Shown: piece after piece, positions 1-7,254 of the stretch
Position numbering within the stretch: position 1 is the stretch's first letter
Layout: every line of letters starts with the position of its first letter
Program-made: the position numbers and the translations under genes
Assembly: GCA_009602735.1 (NCBI GenBank)
Contig: WELA01003639.1
Span: 1 to 37,550, forward strand
Reading direction: 5' to 3'
Source of the DNA: Mesotaenium endlicherianum
Lineage: Eukaryota > Streptophyta > Zygnematophyceae > Zygnematales > Mesotaeniaceae
DNA length: 37,550 nucleotides
The notes under the pieces: generated by a model
What the model saw: only the letters and a program-made list of their open reading frames with translations
The model's database searches: none
What the model was told of the DNA's origin: nothing

Positions 1-518
1 GGCAAGTGCTTATTTTGCTTGATAAATTGTTCAACCTCTGTCAAAGGCTTCAACTGGTAGGATGAATCGAATACATAGTCGCTCCATCCAGTTTGCGCAA
101 CAATCATTTTTTGAGCTTTTACATTTCCTTTTACAGAAAGCATCTCTGTAGGAACTGTTGTCCCTATACCTACATTACCACCGGAGAAAAGAAAACTATT
201 ATTGCTGCTTACTGTAAACAAAGCATTGTTTGATTGTATGGAGGTATTAGTATAAGCTTGTCCAGTTCGATCATATGTGAGTATATAACCATTACCGCCT
301 GAAACACCTATCTCTGTACCCAGGCCAGTACCGGTATGATACCATCCTTTAAATCTCCCTTGTCCGCTTTCTATCTGCAGGTCTCCGCCGTTAACTGTCA
401 GTTGAGAAACAGGACTCATGGTGCCAATGCCAACGTTCCCAGAAGAAGGAAAGGTATTCTGTGCAACAGACAAACCACACTGAAAAAGGCAATACGCTCC
501 AAGTAAATATTTTTTCAT
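1..518 (-). CDS. Secreted fibre-like paralogue 1 (partial, 3' end outside window)
   Basis: The reading frame starts at the ATG at 518-516 and runs off the window edge after about 172 codons. It begins with a short Sec-type signal peptide (MKKYLLGAYCLFQCGLSVAQ) and is followed directly by NTFPSSGNVGIGT. A second GNVGIGTTVP block precedes the start of the C-terminal module shared with the next genes (QKMIVAQTGWSDYVF, then KQNKHLP at the edge). The ATG overlaps the TGA of the preceding gene (ATGA at 518-515), so translation is probably coupled. The family is common in Bacteroidota and usually unnamed. The GIGT repeats resemble those of phage tail-fibre shafts, so a trimeric surface fibre is my inference. 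Function is unknown. Confidence 0.8.
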   Translation of the reverse strand, partial: MKKYLLGAYCLFQCGLSVAQNTFPSSGNVGIGTMSPVSQLTVNGGDLQIESGQGRFKGWYHTGTGLGTEIGVSGGNGYILTYDRTGQAYTNTSIQSNNALFTVSSNNSFLFSGGNVGIGTTVPTEMLSVKGNVKAQKMIVAQTGWSDYVFDSSYQLKPLTEVEQFIKQNKHL

Positions 519-1492
519 TTATGACTGATTTGCTTCATTAATATTTCTATTTTTTTATTCTGTGTTTCATTTTCTTTTTTTAAGTCTATTACGTATAAAG
601 TAAGCTCTTCAATCTTTTTTAACAGCATTGCTTGTGTTGATCCTATATCTAATCCTTTGGCTTCTACTTCACCAGCAGAAGGCATATCCGGCAAATGATT
701 GTTTTTTTTGACAAACCGCTCGATATAAGAAAGTGATTTTAAGGGATACTCAGGGGTAAATACATAATCTGGCCAGCCAGATTGAATAACAATCAGTTTC
801 CTGGCTTTGATATTACCATTTACAGAAAGTCTTTCTGACGGAGTCGTTGTCCCAATTCCTACATAACCCGTGTTTGCATCCAATACCATCTGAGAATACC
901 AAATATTATTCCCGTCAATAGTGCCAAACTGGAGCCCCCGATCTGCTGATGTAATAGCATTCCCCCGGAATCGGATAGCGCCTCCATATGAATTATTGAT
1001 TCGGATGAACCGTTCTGTTTGTTCTGCATCAAAAGCAATATCTCCCCCTGAAACATGAAGTCTGTAAGACGGCGTGTTGGTTCCTATTCCCACATTTCCG
1101 TTAGATGCCAATATCGATAATGAGTTAAAGGATGGACTGCTGATGGTATTGCCTGCCGTTACCCGAAATGCATATGCTTGATTCCCTGTTTCGTTAGAAT
1201 GAATATGGAAAAGATCATTTGATCTACTGTTTGCAGCGTGAGAGGTGCTAAAAGAAAATAGTGGTGATGGATCGCTGTAATCAGCAACATTAGCATTTAT
1301 AAAATTGCCATTTGCAGGTCCGCCGAGTAGCCTAACAAAATTTCCTGTCGCATACATCACATCAAGCTTAGCAGCAGGCGTTGACGTACCAATTCCCACA
1401 TTGCCACTTGCAGGGAATGTGTTCTGACTAAATGAATCGCTCAAAATGAGTAGTCCCATTATTGCCGCTAGTAGTCTCTTCATATAGATCAT
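515..1492 (-). CDS. Secreted fibre-like paralogue 2, GIGT repeats plus conserved C-terminal module
   Basis: This 325-residue protein has a signal peptide (MKRLLAAIMGLLILSDSFSQ) and three GxVGIGT blocks near residues 31, 132 and 211. These separate variable head segments. From about residue 224 comes the family module: NGNIKARKLIVIQ, GWPDYVF, NNHLPDMPSAGEV, LLKKIEELTLYVIDLKKEN, ending in a polar, heptad-like helix that may form a coiled coil. The ATG at 1492 overlaps the upstream stop as ATGA; an in-frame ATG at 1483 gives a more typical signal peptide and is the alternative start. No type IX secretion C-terminal domain is seen. Cell-surface placement is inferred and the true role is unknown. 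Confidence 0.85.
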   Translation of the reverse strand: MIYMKRLLAAIMGLLILSDSFSQNTFPASGNVGIGTSTPAAKLDVMYATGNFVRLLGGPANGNFINANVADYSDPSPLFSFSTSHAANSRSNDLFHIHSNETGNQAYAFRVTAGNTISSPSFNSLSILASNGNVGIGTNTPSYRLHVSGGDIAFDAEQTERFIRINNSYGGAIRFRGNAITSADRGLQFGTIDGNNIWYSQMVLDANTGYVGIGTTTPSERLSVNGNIKARKLIVIQSGWPDYVFTPEYPLKSLSYIERFVKKNNHLPDMPSAGEVEAKGLDIGSTQAMLLKKIEELTLYVIDLKKENETQNKKIEILMKQISHK

Positions 1493-2841
1493 TTTTTCTT
1501 TTCTATTTTTGTTTTTATGACATTCACTTCTTTTTTCAATAGTCTATTCTCCTTTTTCAGGTCAATTACATACAGTGTCAGCTCCTCTATTTTTTTCAAT
1601 AACAAGGCTTGATTATCTCCCACACTAATTCCCTTTTTTTCCACTTCATTTGCGGTGGGAATATCCGGCAAGTGCTTATTTTTCTTGATGAATTTTTCAA
1701 CATCAACAAGTGATCTTAATCGATAGTCTGGTTCAAAAACATAATCACTCCATCCTGTCTGGGTAACAATTATCTTCTGTGTTCGAATATTACCATTAAC
1801 AGAAAGTTTTTCAGCCGGAGAAGACGTACCAATACCAATGTTACTATTTGCAGATAAATAAAACTGATTTGTATTTCCAAATGTCTGCATAGTTATTGGC
1901 TGAGCAGAGCCTCCTGCAAAGTAATTTGTAGAGACCAGAATTCCTGTATTAGTAGAGGATATGTCTAATGTATTTAGGTCGTTAGGAGCTGTTAACCTGA
2001 AAAAGCCGGCACTTAATTGATTTCTTGTGGAATTTGTATTTGTACCAAAATAAATATTTTTGCCAGGTGCCGATACATCTGTGTAAAACGATGCGGCATT
2101 ATTTTGCAAACTCAATGTAGAGCCGGAAGTACTTCCAGTTGGGTAGAAGTATAGCCCGGTTCCAGTAGCCGCAGAAATGGTAGGTATACCAGCTCCATAT
2201 GAGCCTCCCCATGTTAAGTTATTATTGCTCTGGATATTAATTCCTCCAAGCACATCTAATTTCACTGCGGGACTTGCAGTTCCCAGGCCTATATTGCCAT
2301 TAGTGGATAAACAAAGCTGATTACTGCTTCCATATGTCTGCATAGTGATTGGTTGAACAGAGCCCCCACTATAATAATTTGTAGAGAACAGGATTCCTGT
2401 ATTGGTAGATGATATGTCTAATGTATTCACATCATTAGAAGCCGTTAGCCTGAAAAAGCCAGCAGTCAATTGATTTCTTGTAGGGTTTGCACTTGTACCA
2501 AAGTAAAAGTTTTTACCAGGTACCGACAAATCTGTATAAAATGATGCTCCTGTGTTTTGCAAACTAAATGTAGAACCGGAAGTACTTCCGGTTGGGTAAA
2601 AATATAATCCTGTTCCAGTAGCAGCAGAAATGGTAGGTATACCAGCTCCATATAAACCACCCCATGTTAAATTATTATTGCTTTGTATGCTGATGCCTCC
2701 AACTACATCCAATTTTACTGCGGGATTCGTTGTACCGATGCCTACATTCCCACTTGCCGGAAATGTATTCGTTTGAGCAATCCCATCGTAAGTCAATAAA
2801 ATAAAAACAGTTATAGATAAGGATACGAATAGTGTTTTCAT
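1489..2841 (-). CDS. Secreted fibre-like paralogue 3 with internal 151-residue duplication
   Basis: The protein has 450 residues. A signal peptide (about residues 1-22, ending GIAQ) precedes two near-identical 151-residue repeats, residues 31-181 and 182-332. Each begins GN(V/I)G(I/L)GT and carries LTWGG, GIPTISAATGTGLYFYPTGS, ISSTNTGIL and QPITMQT. A third GIGT block leads into the C-terminal module from about residue 345 (NGNIRTQKIIVTQ, GWSDYVF, NKHLPDIPTANEV, LLKKIEELTLYVIDLKKEN, then a Lys/Glu-rich helix). The gene lies 48 bp downstream of the 2890-3540 gene and overlaps the next gene by ATGA, so it is operonic. The repeats point to unequal recombination. Function is unknown; a surface fibre is inferred. 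Confidence 0.87.
   Translation of the reverse strand: MKTLFVSLSITVFILLTYDGIAQTNTFPASGNVGIGTTNPAVKLDVVGGISIQSNNNLTWGGLYGAGIPTISAATGTGLYFYPTGSTSGSTFSLQNTGASFYTDLSVPGKNFYFGTSANPTRNQLTAGFFRLTASNDVNTLDISSTNTGILFSTNYYSGGSVQPITMQTYGSSNQLCLSTNGNIGLGTASPAVKLDVLGGINIQSNNNLTWGGSYGAGIPTISAATGTGLYFYPTGSTSGSTLSLQNNAASFYTDVSAPGKNIYFGTNTNSTRNQLSAGFFRLTAPNDLNTLDISSTNTGILVSTNYFAGGSAQPITMQTFGNTNQFYLSANSNIGIGTSSPAEKLSVNGNIRTQKIIVTQTGWSDYVFEPDYRLRSLVDVEKFIKKNKHLPDIPTANEVEKKGISVGDNQALLLKKIEELTLYVIDLKKENRLLKKEVNVIKTKIEKKK
1846..2751 (-). repeat. Two tandem 453-bp units inside a fibre-like gene
   Basis: Unit 1 spans 2751-2299 and unit 2 spans 2298-1846, both in frame (151 codons each). The DNA is still very similar: for example, the stretch beginning gcagaaatggtaggtatacc occurs at 2171 and again at 2624, exactly 453 bp apart. 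Differences are spread through the units and many are synonymous, so the duplication is not brand new. Confidence 0.85.
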
Positions 2842-2889
2842 CTGATCATTTAGATTTTCTTGATTATAATTTGATATTGCCTTTTCTCT

Positions 2890-3540
2890 TCAATAGTTGA
2901 CCAATTTGTTTTTGCTGTCTTTCATTTTTTTATCCAGTTCAATTACATACAATGTCAGTTTTTCAATTTTCCTTAATAACAAAGCTGTTGTTTCACCTAT
3001 ATCAATCTCATTTTTTTCTACCTCTTTGGTCGATGGAACTTCCGGCAAATGCTTGTTTGCCTTAACAAATGCTTCAATCTGTGAAAGTGGTTTAAGCGTA
3101 TAAGCAGGATTAAATACATAATCCGCCCATGGACTAACCTGCGTTACTTTCAGTTTTCTTACCCCTACAGTACCTTCTACTGCCAATTTATACGGTCCTG
3201 CATCTTGGGTACCAATGCCCACACTCCCGTTGGTTGTATTAATACTAATTCCTTTTGTGCCGGTATTCCAATCAGCAATATTAAAGACCTGACCACCTCC
3301 ACCAGCGGCATTCCAGATACCAAGATCATCCACAGCTAATGTCACGGCTGTTTTTAATATTCGAACATTGCCCCAATGAGTGCCAAAAATTGCTCCCCCT
3401 TCAACGTGAAACCTGCCTAAGGGATTTGCAATACCAATACCAATATTTCCATTGGTCGTCCAGGGGGTATTCTGGGCTGAACAATATTTTGAGAAAAGTG
3501 TACCAATAATAACGAAGAGTAGTAAATTTTTTTGTCTCAT
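2890..3540 (-). CDS. Secreted fibre-like paralogue 4
   Basis: This 216-residue protein has a signal peptide (MRQKNLLLFVIIGTLFSKYCSAQ), then NTPWTTNGNIGIGIANP, a short head, a second block GSVGIGTQDAG, and the family C-terminal module (VRKLKVTQ, WADYVF, NKHLPEVPSTKEVEK, LLLRKIEKLTLYVIELDKK). It is the shortest intact member, with a head of only about 70 residues between the two GIGT blocks. A 272-bp gap separates it from the gene upstream, so it may have its own promoter. It is followed 48 bp later by paralogue 3. Function is unknown and fibre-like surface protein is inferred. Confidence 0.85.
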   Translation of the reverse strand: MRQKNLLLFVIIGTLFSKYCSAQNTPWTTNGNIGIGIANPLGRFHVEGGAIFGTHWGNVRILKTAVTLAVDDLGIWNAAGGGGQVFNIADWNTGTKGISINTTNGSVGIGTQDAGPYKLAVEGTVGVRKLKVTQVSPWADYVFNPAYTLKPLSQIEAFVKANKHLPEVPSTKEVEKNEIDIGETTALLLRKIEKLTLYVIELDKKMKDSKNKLVNY

Positions 3541-3812
3541 GGGCTTCGATAATAAGTTAATTATATAGCTTCACCCAATTGCTTTATTAAAGCATGGGAT
3601 ACAACAGGTTAAGGCAACTTATACTGCACACAACTACATTTCGTGACTCGCTAATAGAGCTGTAAACGCTTCGAACTTCAGACTACTTATTTGGGGCAAT
3701 TGATGGGGGGATATATCAGTTACCTGGTTGATTACAATATTAAAACTTATTACAAACAAAAACAATNTTTTTAAACGTATTTTTTTATGCTTTTTAGGGA
3801 GAGTAAAAACAC
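3541..3812. other. Intergenic gap with an ambiguous base
   Basis: These 272 bp lie between two fibre-like paralogues and hold no supported gene. The stretch is AT-rich, contains an N at 3767 beside a T-run, and has a small inverted repeat (gctttattaaagc) near 3581-3593. A promoter for the 3540 gene is expected here, but I see no clear TTTG / TAnnTTTG pair. Confidence 0.5.
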
Positions 3813-4608
3813 TTATAATATAGCAATCATTTTCGTTCCAGTTTTTTGTACTCGTTTCTGCAAGGCTATATTTTCTTTTTTTAACTCGATCATATAGAGT
3901 GTCAGCTCTTCTACCTTCTTCAACGAAGCCGTTTGTGTCACTCCCATATCCAACCCCTGGTTTGCTACTTCTTTTGCAGAAGGGACTTCGGGTAAATGCT
4001 TGTTTTGCTTAACAAATTTTTCCACTTCCAAAAGGAGTTTCAAGCGATATGTGGAGCTAAATACATAATCGGGCCATGTTGAGGATTGCTTGACTTTAAT
4101 CTGGCCGGCAATGATGGAGCCGGCAACAGCAAGGTTATAACCTTTGGTATCCGTGGTTCCGATACCAACCTTCCCATAAAAATAAGTGGTGGAGTCCGGC
4201 GATATCTGAACAACCGGATAGGTTATATTACCATCGCTATATTCGAAAACAAAGGGCTTGTAATTTCCTGTAGCTCTTTTCTGCATCCGCATTCCGAATT
4301 TACGAGATGTGGGATACGATAGGTTGAAAAAGTCAACATACTCCTCTTCATTGTCACCATTCACCAGCGCTACTGTTGACTCATAAGCATTCCTTGAACT
4401 GGTAGGACTCCACACTTTGAAAACAGTGAAATCCTGTCCATATCTCCTGAAGTAAGGTATGCCAGAAGTTAGCAGTTTGAGGAACGCTTATCTGGTTCTT
4501 AATAGAACTGTCAGATTGAGCGTTTGATTGCGTGGTCAATAATATACTCACCAGGAAAAACAATACCAACGGCACTTCATTCACGATTCTTTTCCTTATT
4601 TGCTTCAT
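3813..4608 (-). pseudogene. Secreted fibre-like paralogue 5, frameshifted
   Basis: The start (ATG 4608-4606) and signal peptide (ending LLTTQSNAQ) lie in one frame, which stops at 4383-4381. The body lies in the +1 frame, open from 4487 to 3813. It reads through SGIPYFRRYGQDFTVFK and VWSPTSSRNAYES to one GKVGIGT block and the family C-terminal module (WPDYVF, NKHLPEVPSAKEV, LKKVEELTLYMIELKKEN). The shift must fall between 4487 and 4384, most plausibly near 4470 where sensible sequence passes from one frame to the other. One extra base or two missing bases would explain it. Either the gene is broken, the assembly has an error, or less likely the shift is programmed. The same kind of shift is seen in the next gene upstream. 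Confidence 0.75.
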
Positions 4609-4646
4609 TTGTTCAATCTTTTATTTGTAATGCTTGCAGTGGAATT

Positions 4647-5142
4647 TCAATTACGGTTTACAGCAGTACCTCTTTTCCACATCAAATGATTTCGGGGATG
4701 ATTTTCTTTTTGCTGTTTTAATTCACCCTTAATCGTATGAGTAGTAGAATCTGCCTTATCAGGCTGCATTGGTTTATCAGGGGATGTAGCAGTCATTTTT
4801 ATGCCGGAAAAAACATGATTCGTTGTTGAAGATGGCGTATCATTTTTTTTTTCGGATAATGGATGCCCGTTTTTATTCAGATCAGCTTCCTCTCTTTTAT
4901 ACAAATTGCTTTTCTTCAATTGTTGAGTAGTATGATCTTCTTTCCACAGTAAATGATTCCTGACATCGGAGGAATCGTTTTGCAATTTGATATTGCTTTT
5001 CGCTGTTTTTAAAGTATCCTTCTGCGCAGGGTGGGTTTTAACCTGGGAAACAACACTGCCAACGAGTAATTATATTGAATGATAACAACAAAACAAAACG
5101 TAGTGCACATTTTTTAACAGATGGGGGCTTGATTTCAGGCAT
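4647..5142 (-). pseudogene. Secreted low-complexity protein, frameshifted
   Basis: I do not recognise this family. The ATG at 5142-5140 begins MPEIKPPSVKKCALRFVLLL, a signal-peptide-like start, but that frame stops at 5040-5038. The +1 frame, open from 5069 to 4647, continues with LLVGSVVSQVKTHPAQ and then a hydrophilic Lys/Asp/Ser/Thr-rich chain of about 130 residues. That chain carries two copies of a motif, RNHLLWKED (near 4961) and RNHLMWKRG (at the C-terminus, near 4694). Joining the frames near 5067 restores one continuous hydrophobic leader, so a single-base indel or assembly error is likely. The gene lies 38 bp upstream of the next frameshifted gene and probably heads the fibre-gene transcript. 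Confidence 0.6.
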
Positions 5143-5516
5143 AGAAATATCACATTTACTTTATACATGAACTCAATTGGAATACTATTTCCATTGAATA
5201 ATTATTGAGGCAGCATTTACAGGCCTCAATCAAAACATGTGAAGGACATCATTGGGGGAAAAAAGCAGACATCCATTCAATTGATAAAACAAAAATACTT
5301 CCTTAAATTTGTCTTCCTAAAAAAATATTAAAAACCTTTACCAATTCCGACAATTTGGGTGTAATGGCCGGACTGATATAAAATACACGTAGATAGAGCA
5401 CCCCTTATTTTAGGGGTATCAGCATCATTTTTTAATTACCGGTAAAGTTGTCCGCTTGAATTTTTTACCGGAGGATAGTATGTTTATAGGTCGACCTCAG
5501 GAAAACATTTTAACAA
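5143..5516. other. Intergenic region with several palindromes
   Basis: No gene is supported in these 374 bp. The region holds an 8-bp-stem hairpin (5204-5211 with 5223-5230, attgaggc / gcctcaat), an inverted pair ccggtaaa / tttaccgg (5439-5446 and 5464-5471), a spaced palindrome at 5400-5417, and the 10-bp palindrome aggtcgacct at 5488-5497. This is likely the control region of the minus-strand array downstream, but no promoter is certain. Confidence 0.5.
5400..5417. promoter_or_regulatory. Candidate operator, ACCCCT-N6-AGGGGT palindrome
   Basis: The 18-bp site accccttattttaggggt has perfect 6-bp inverted arms around an AT-rich spacer. It sits about 260 bp upstream of the first gene of the minus-strand array, with further palindromes nearby. 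The form fits a dimeric regulator site, but the regulator is unknown and no T-run makes it a terminator. Confidence 0.4.
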
Positions 5517-5711
5517 CTACCCTTCTGTTTCATCGAGTATTTTCTTCCCCTTGTCGGTGAAGTAACAAACTTTTTCGTTCTCCTGTGAGCGCTTGATCCA
5601 GCCTTTCCCGATCAATATCTCGGTGAGCAGACCGCCCAGCTTACCGCCAATTTGCCTATAACGGATCCTTGGGGGCGTTGCTTTCTTGAGGAATGTTTTA
5701 ACGATTGACAT
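5517..5711 (-). CDS. Small winged-helix-like protein (stand-alone ArsR C-terminal-type domain)
   Basis: The protein has 64 residues, starting at ATG 5711-5709. The pattern IGGKLGGLLTEILIGKGWIKR, a short loop, then VCYFTDKGKKIL resembles the C-terminal region found after the helix-turn-helix in one group of ArsR-type regulators (typically HLAGALGAALL...GW...TxxG). Here it stands alone, without the DNA-binding part. It could be a separate small regulator, a wing-only partner, or the remnant of a longer protein. Neighbours are the palindrome-rich region just downstream and the TlpA-type gene upstream on the same strand (187 bp away). Recognition is by pattern only. Confidence 0.55.
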   Translation of the reverse strand: MSIVKTFLKKATPPRIRYRQIGGKLGGLLTEILIGKGWIKRSQENEKVCYFTDKGKKILDETEG

Positions 5712-5898
5712 AAATGTCCGTTTTACCCGGAGAATGCGCCTATTAAGTTACACAGGTTCTCCAGCACATTTTATGCCATCAAAGGAAGTTTTTTCCCGCC
5801 GTTTATTGGTATTGAATAACCGTAATTAACATAAAAGTAAAGTGAGCCGTACAATACATTGAGCCATTGCGTATTGAACCATTGTTTCATTAAACATA

Positions 5899-7116
5899 TT
5901 ACCGCAACAAACTTTCTATCGTTGCATTAAATTCTTTCTTCATTTCTTCATAATGCACACCCGTTCCAGGGCCTGTAAACCCGGCTTCCAGCTTGGCCAC
6001 TTTACCGGTTTTATCGATGAAGATGGTAGAAGGGAAGGATTTAATGGGCGTGAGCTGCGGCAGTGTTTTCTCTGTTTTCCGCTCATCCATAACAGTAACA
6101 CCGGTAACCAGTATGGGATATTCCACGCCGAAACGTTCTTTGAATTTCAGCAGGCTCTTGCGCGAACGTTCAAAATCGGTGCTGTATTCATACGCGAGGC
6201 CAATGATCTCCACGCCACGCTGTTTGTTCTTTCTATAAAAATCACTCAGGAAAGCCGTTTCATCCATGCAATTGGGACACCAGGAGCCCATGATCTGGAT
6301 CACCACTACTTTGTTTTTAAAGCGGGCATCGTTGATGGACACCATTTTTTTATTCAGATCGGGGAAACGGAAATTCAACTTGCTTTGCCCTGGCCTCAGG
6401 TACATCGCCGCATCATTGGGCAAACCGGCATTGGCATTTTTTTCAGCAAGCCAGTTTTCATGGGCAACAGGACCGGAATAAAAATCTCCGCCACTGATGC
6501 TATGGTCATTGTTGATTTTGGCCGTGAACAGGAAAGCATGCACCCCATCGAAAGTGGACAACTTCAGCGTATCACCGCTGACCACTCCGCCCAGGTAACG
6601 ATAATCTCCTGTTGAAGTCAATATAGAACCACTCAGATCGTTTCCTTTTTGCACAAACTCCCCTACCGTAGTATCTGTAAGTGCTTTACCGCTCTGTCCG
6701 AAAAAAGTTGCCCAGCGTCCGGTGATATTGTGCAATGCAGGTTGCTTTACTTCAAAGCGTGTACCATTGCCCAGTTCAGCGGTGAAAGGCATTTGGATAT
6801 GCCCCTTGCTCGTACTCCTGATCCACCATCCTGCTATTTTTTTATCAGACAACAGCTTAATCCTGAACTGCGATTCAAAAACAGGCATCTGCACCAGCAG
6901 CGAATCACCCGCTGCGCCAATATTATCTACACGCATCCTCTCACTGGCATTCAATATATACCAGACCGTTTTCCCTCCTTCGTGACGAAGCTCGAAATTG
7001 AATACGATATGGTTACCATCCGCGCGATGCAATTGCGCTTTCCATAATCCCTGTTCTTGTGCCTGTACCGTGTTGATCATTCCCGCCAACAACATAACCA
7101 CCAATATCTTTCTCAT
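5899..7116 (-). CDS. TlpA-family thioredoxin-fold protein
   Basis: The protein has 405 residues with a signal peptide (MRKILVVMLLAGMINTVQAQ), so it is exported. The first ~240 residues are beta-rich and not a family I can name. The last ~155 residues are a TlpA/ResA-like thioredoxin domain: FRFPDLNKK entry strand, the redox motif WCPNC at about 279-283, and the cis-proline region FPSTIFID. It probably acts as a periplasmic thiol oxidoreductase, a class often linked to cytochrome maturation or oxidative stress in Bacteroidota. I chose the ATG at 7116 because the signal peptide starts there; a start four codons upstream is possible. It is divergent from the lactonase gene, with 138 bp between starts. 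Confidence 0.85.
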   Translation of the reverse strand: MRKILVVMLLAGMINTVQAQEQGLWKAQLHRADGNHIVFNFELRHEGGKTVWYILNASERMRVDNIGAAGDSLLVQMPVFESQFRIKLLSDKKIAGWWIRSTSKGHIQMPFTAELGNGTRFEVKQPALHNITGRWATFFGQSGKALTDTTVGEFVQKGNDLSGSILTSTGDYRYLGGVVSGDTLKLSTFDGVHAFLFTAKINNDHSISGGDFYSGPVAHENWLAEKNANAGLPNDAAMYLRPGQSKLNFRFPDLNKKMVSINDARFKNKVVVIQIMGSWCPNCMDETAFLSDFYRKNKQRGVEIIGLAYEYSTDFERSRKSLLKFKERFGVEYPILVTGVTVMDERKTEKTLPQLTPIKSFPSTIFIDKTGKVAKLEAGFTGPGTGVHYEEMKKEFNATIESLLR

Positions 7117-7254
7117 AGTTCTGTACAACTTTACTTTTCTTCAATAAATAGGCTGCCTGGCAGCAAACTTACCAACAAAACGCCTGCGCATCATCACTTG
7201 CCTGTCAAATTATACGAACGGAATGTTTATCTTCCGTTTTCTAAAATAAATGGC

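Noticed and set aside
5858..5884. Two copies of a 12-bp direct repeat (attgarccattg), 15 bp apart
   Set aside because: Short and intergenic; too weak for any functional call.
7057..7254. Upstream extension of the lactonase gene
   Set aside because: The signal peptide starts at 7255; the earlier codons overlap the divergent TlpA gene and its control region.
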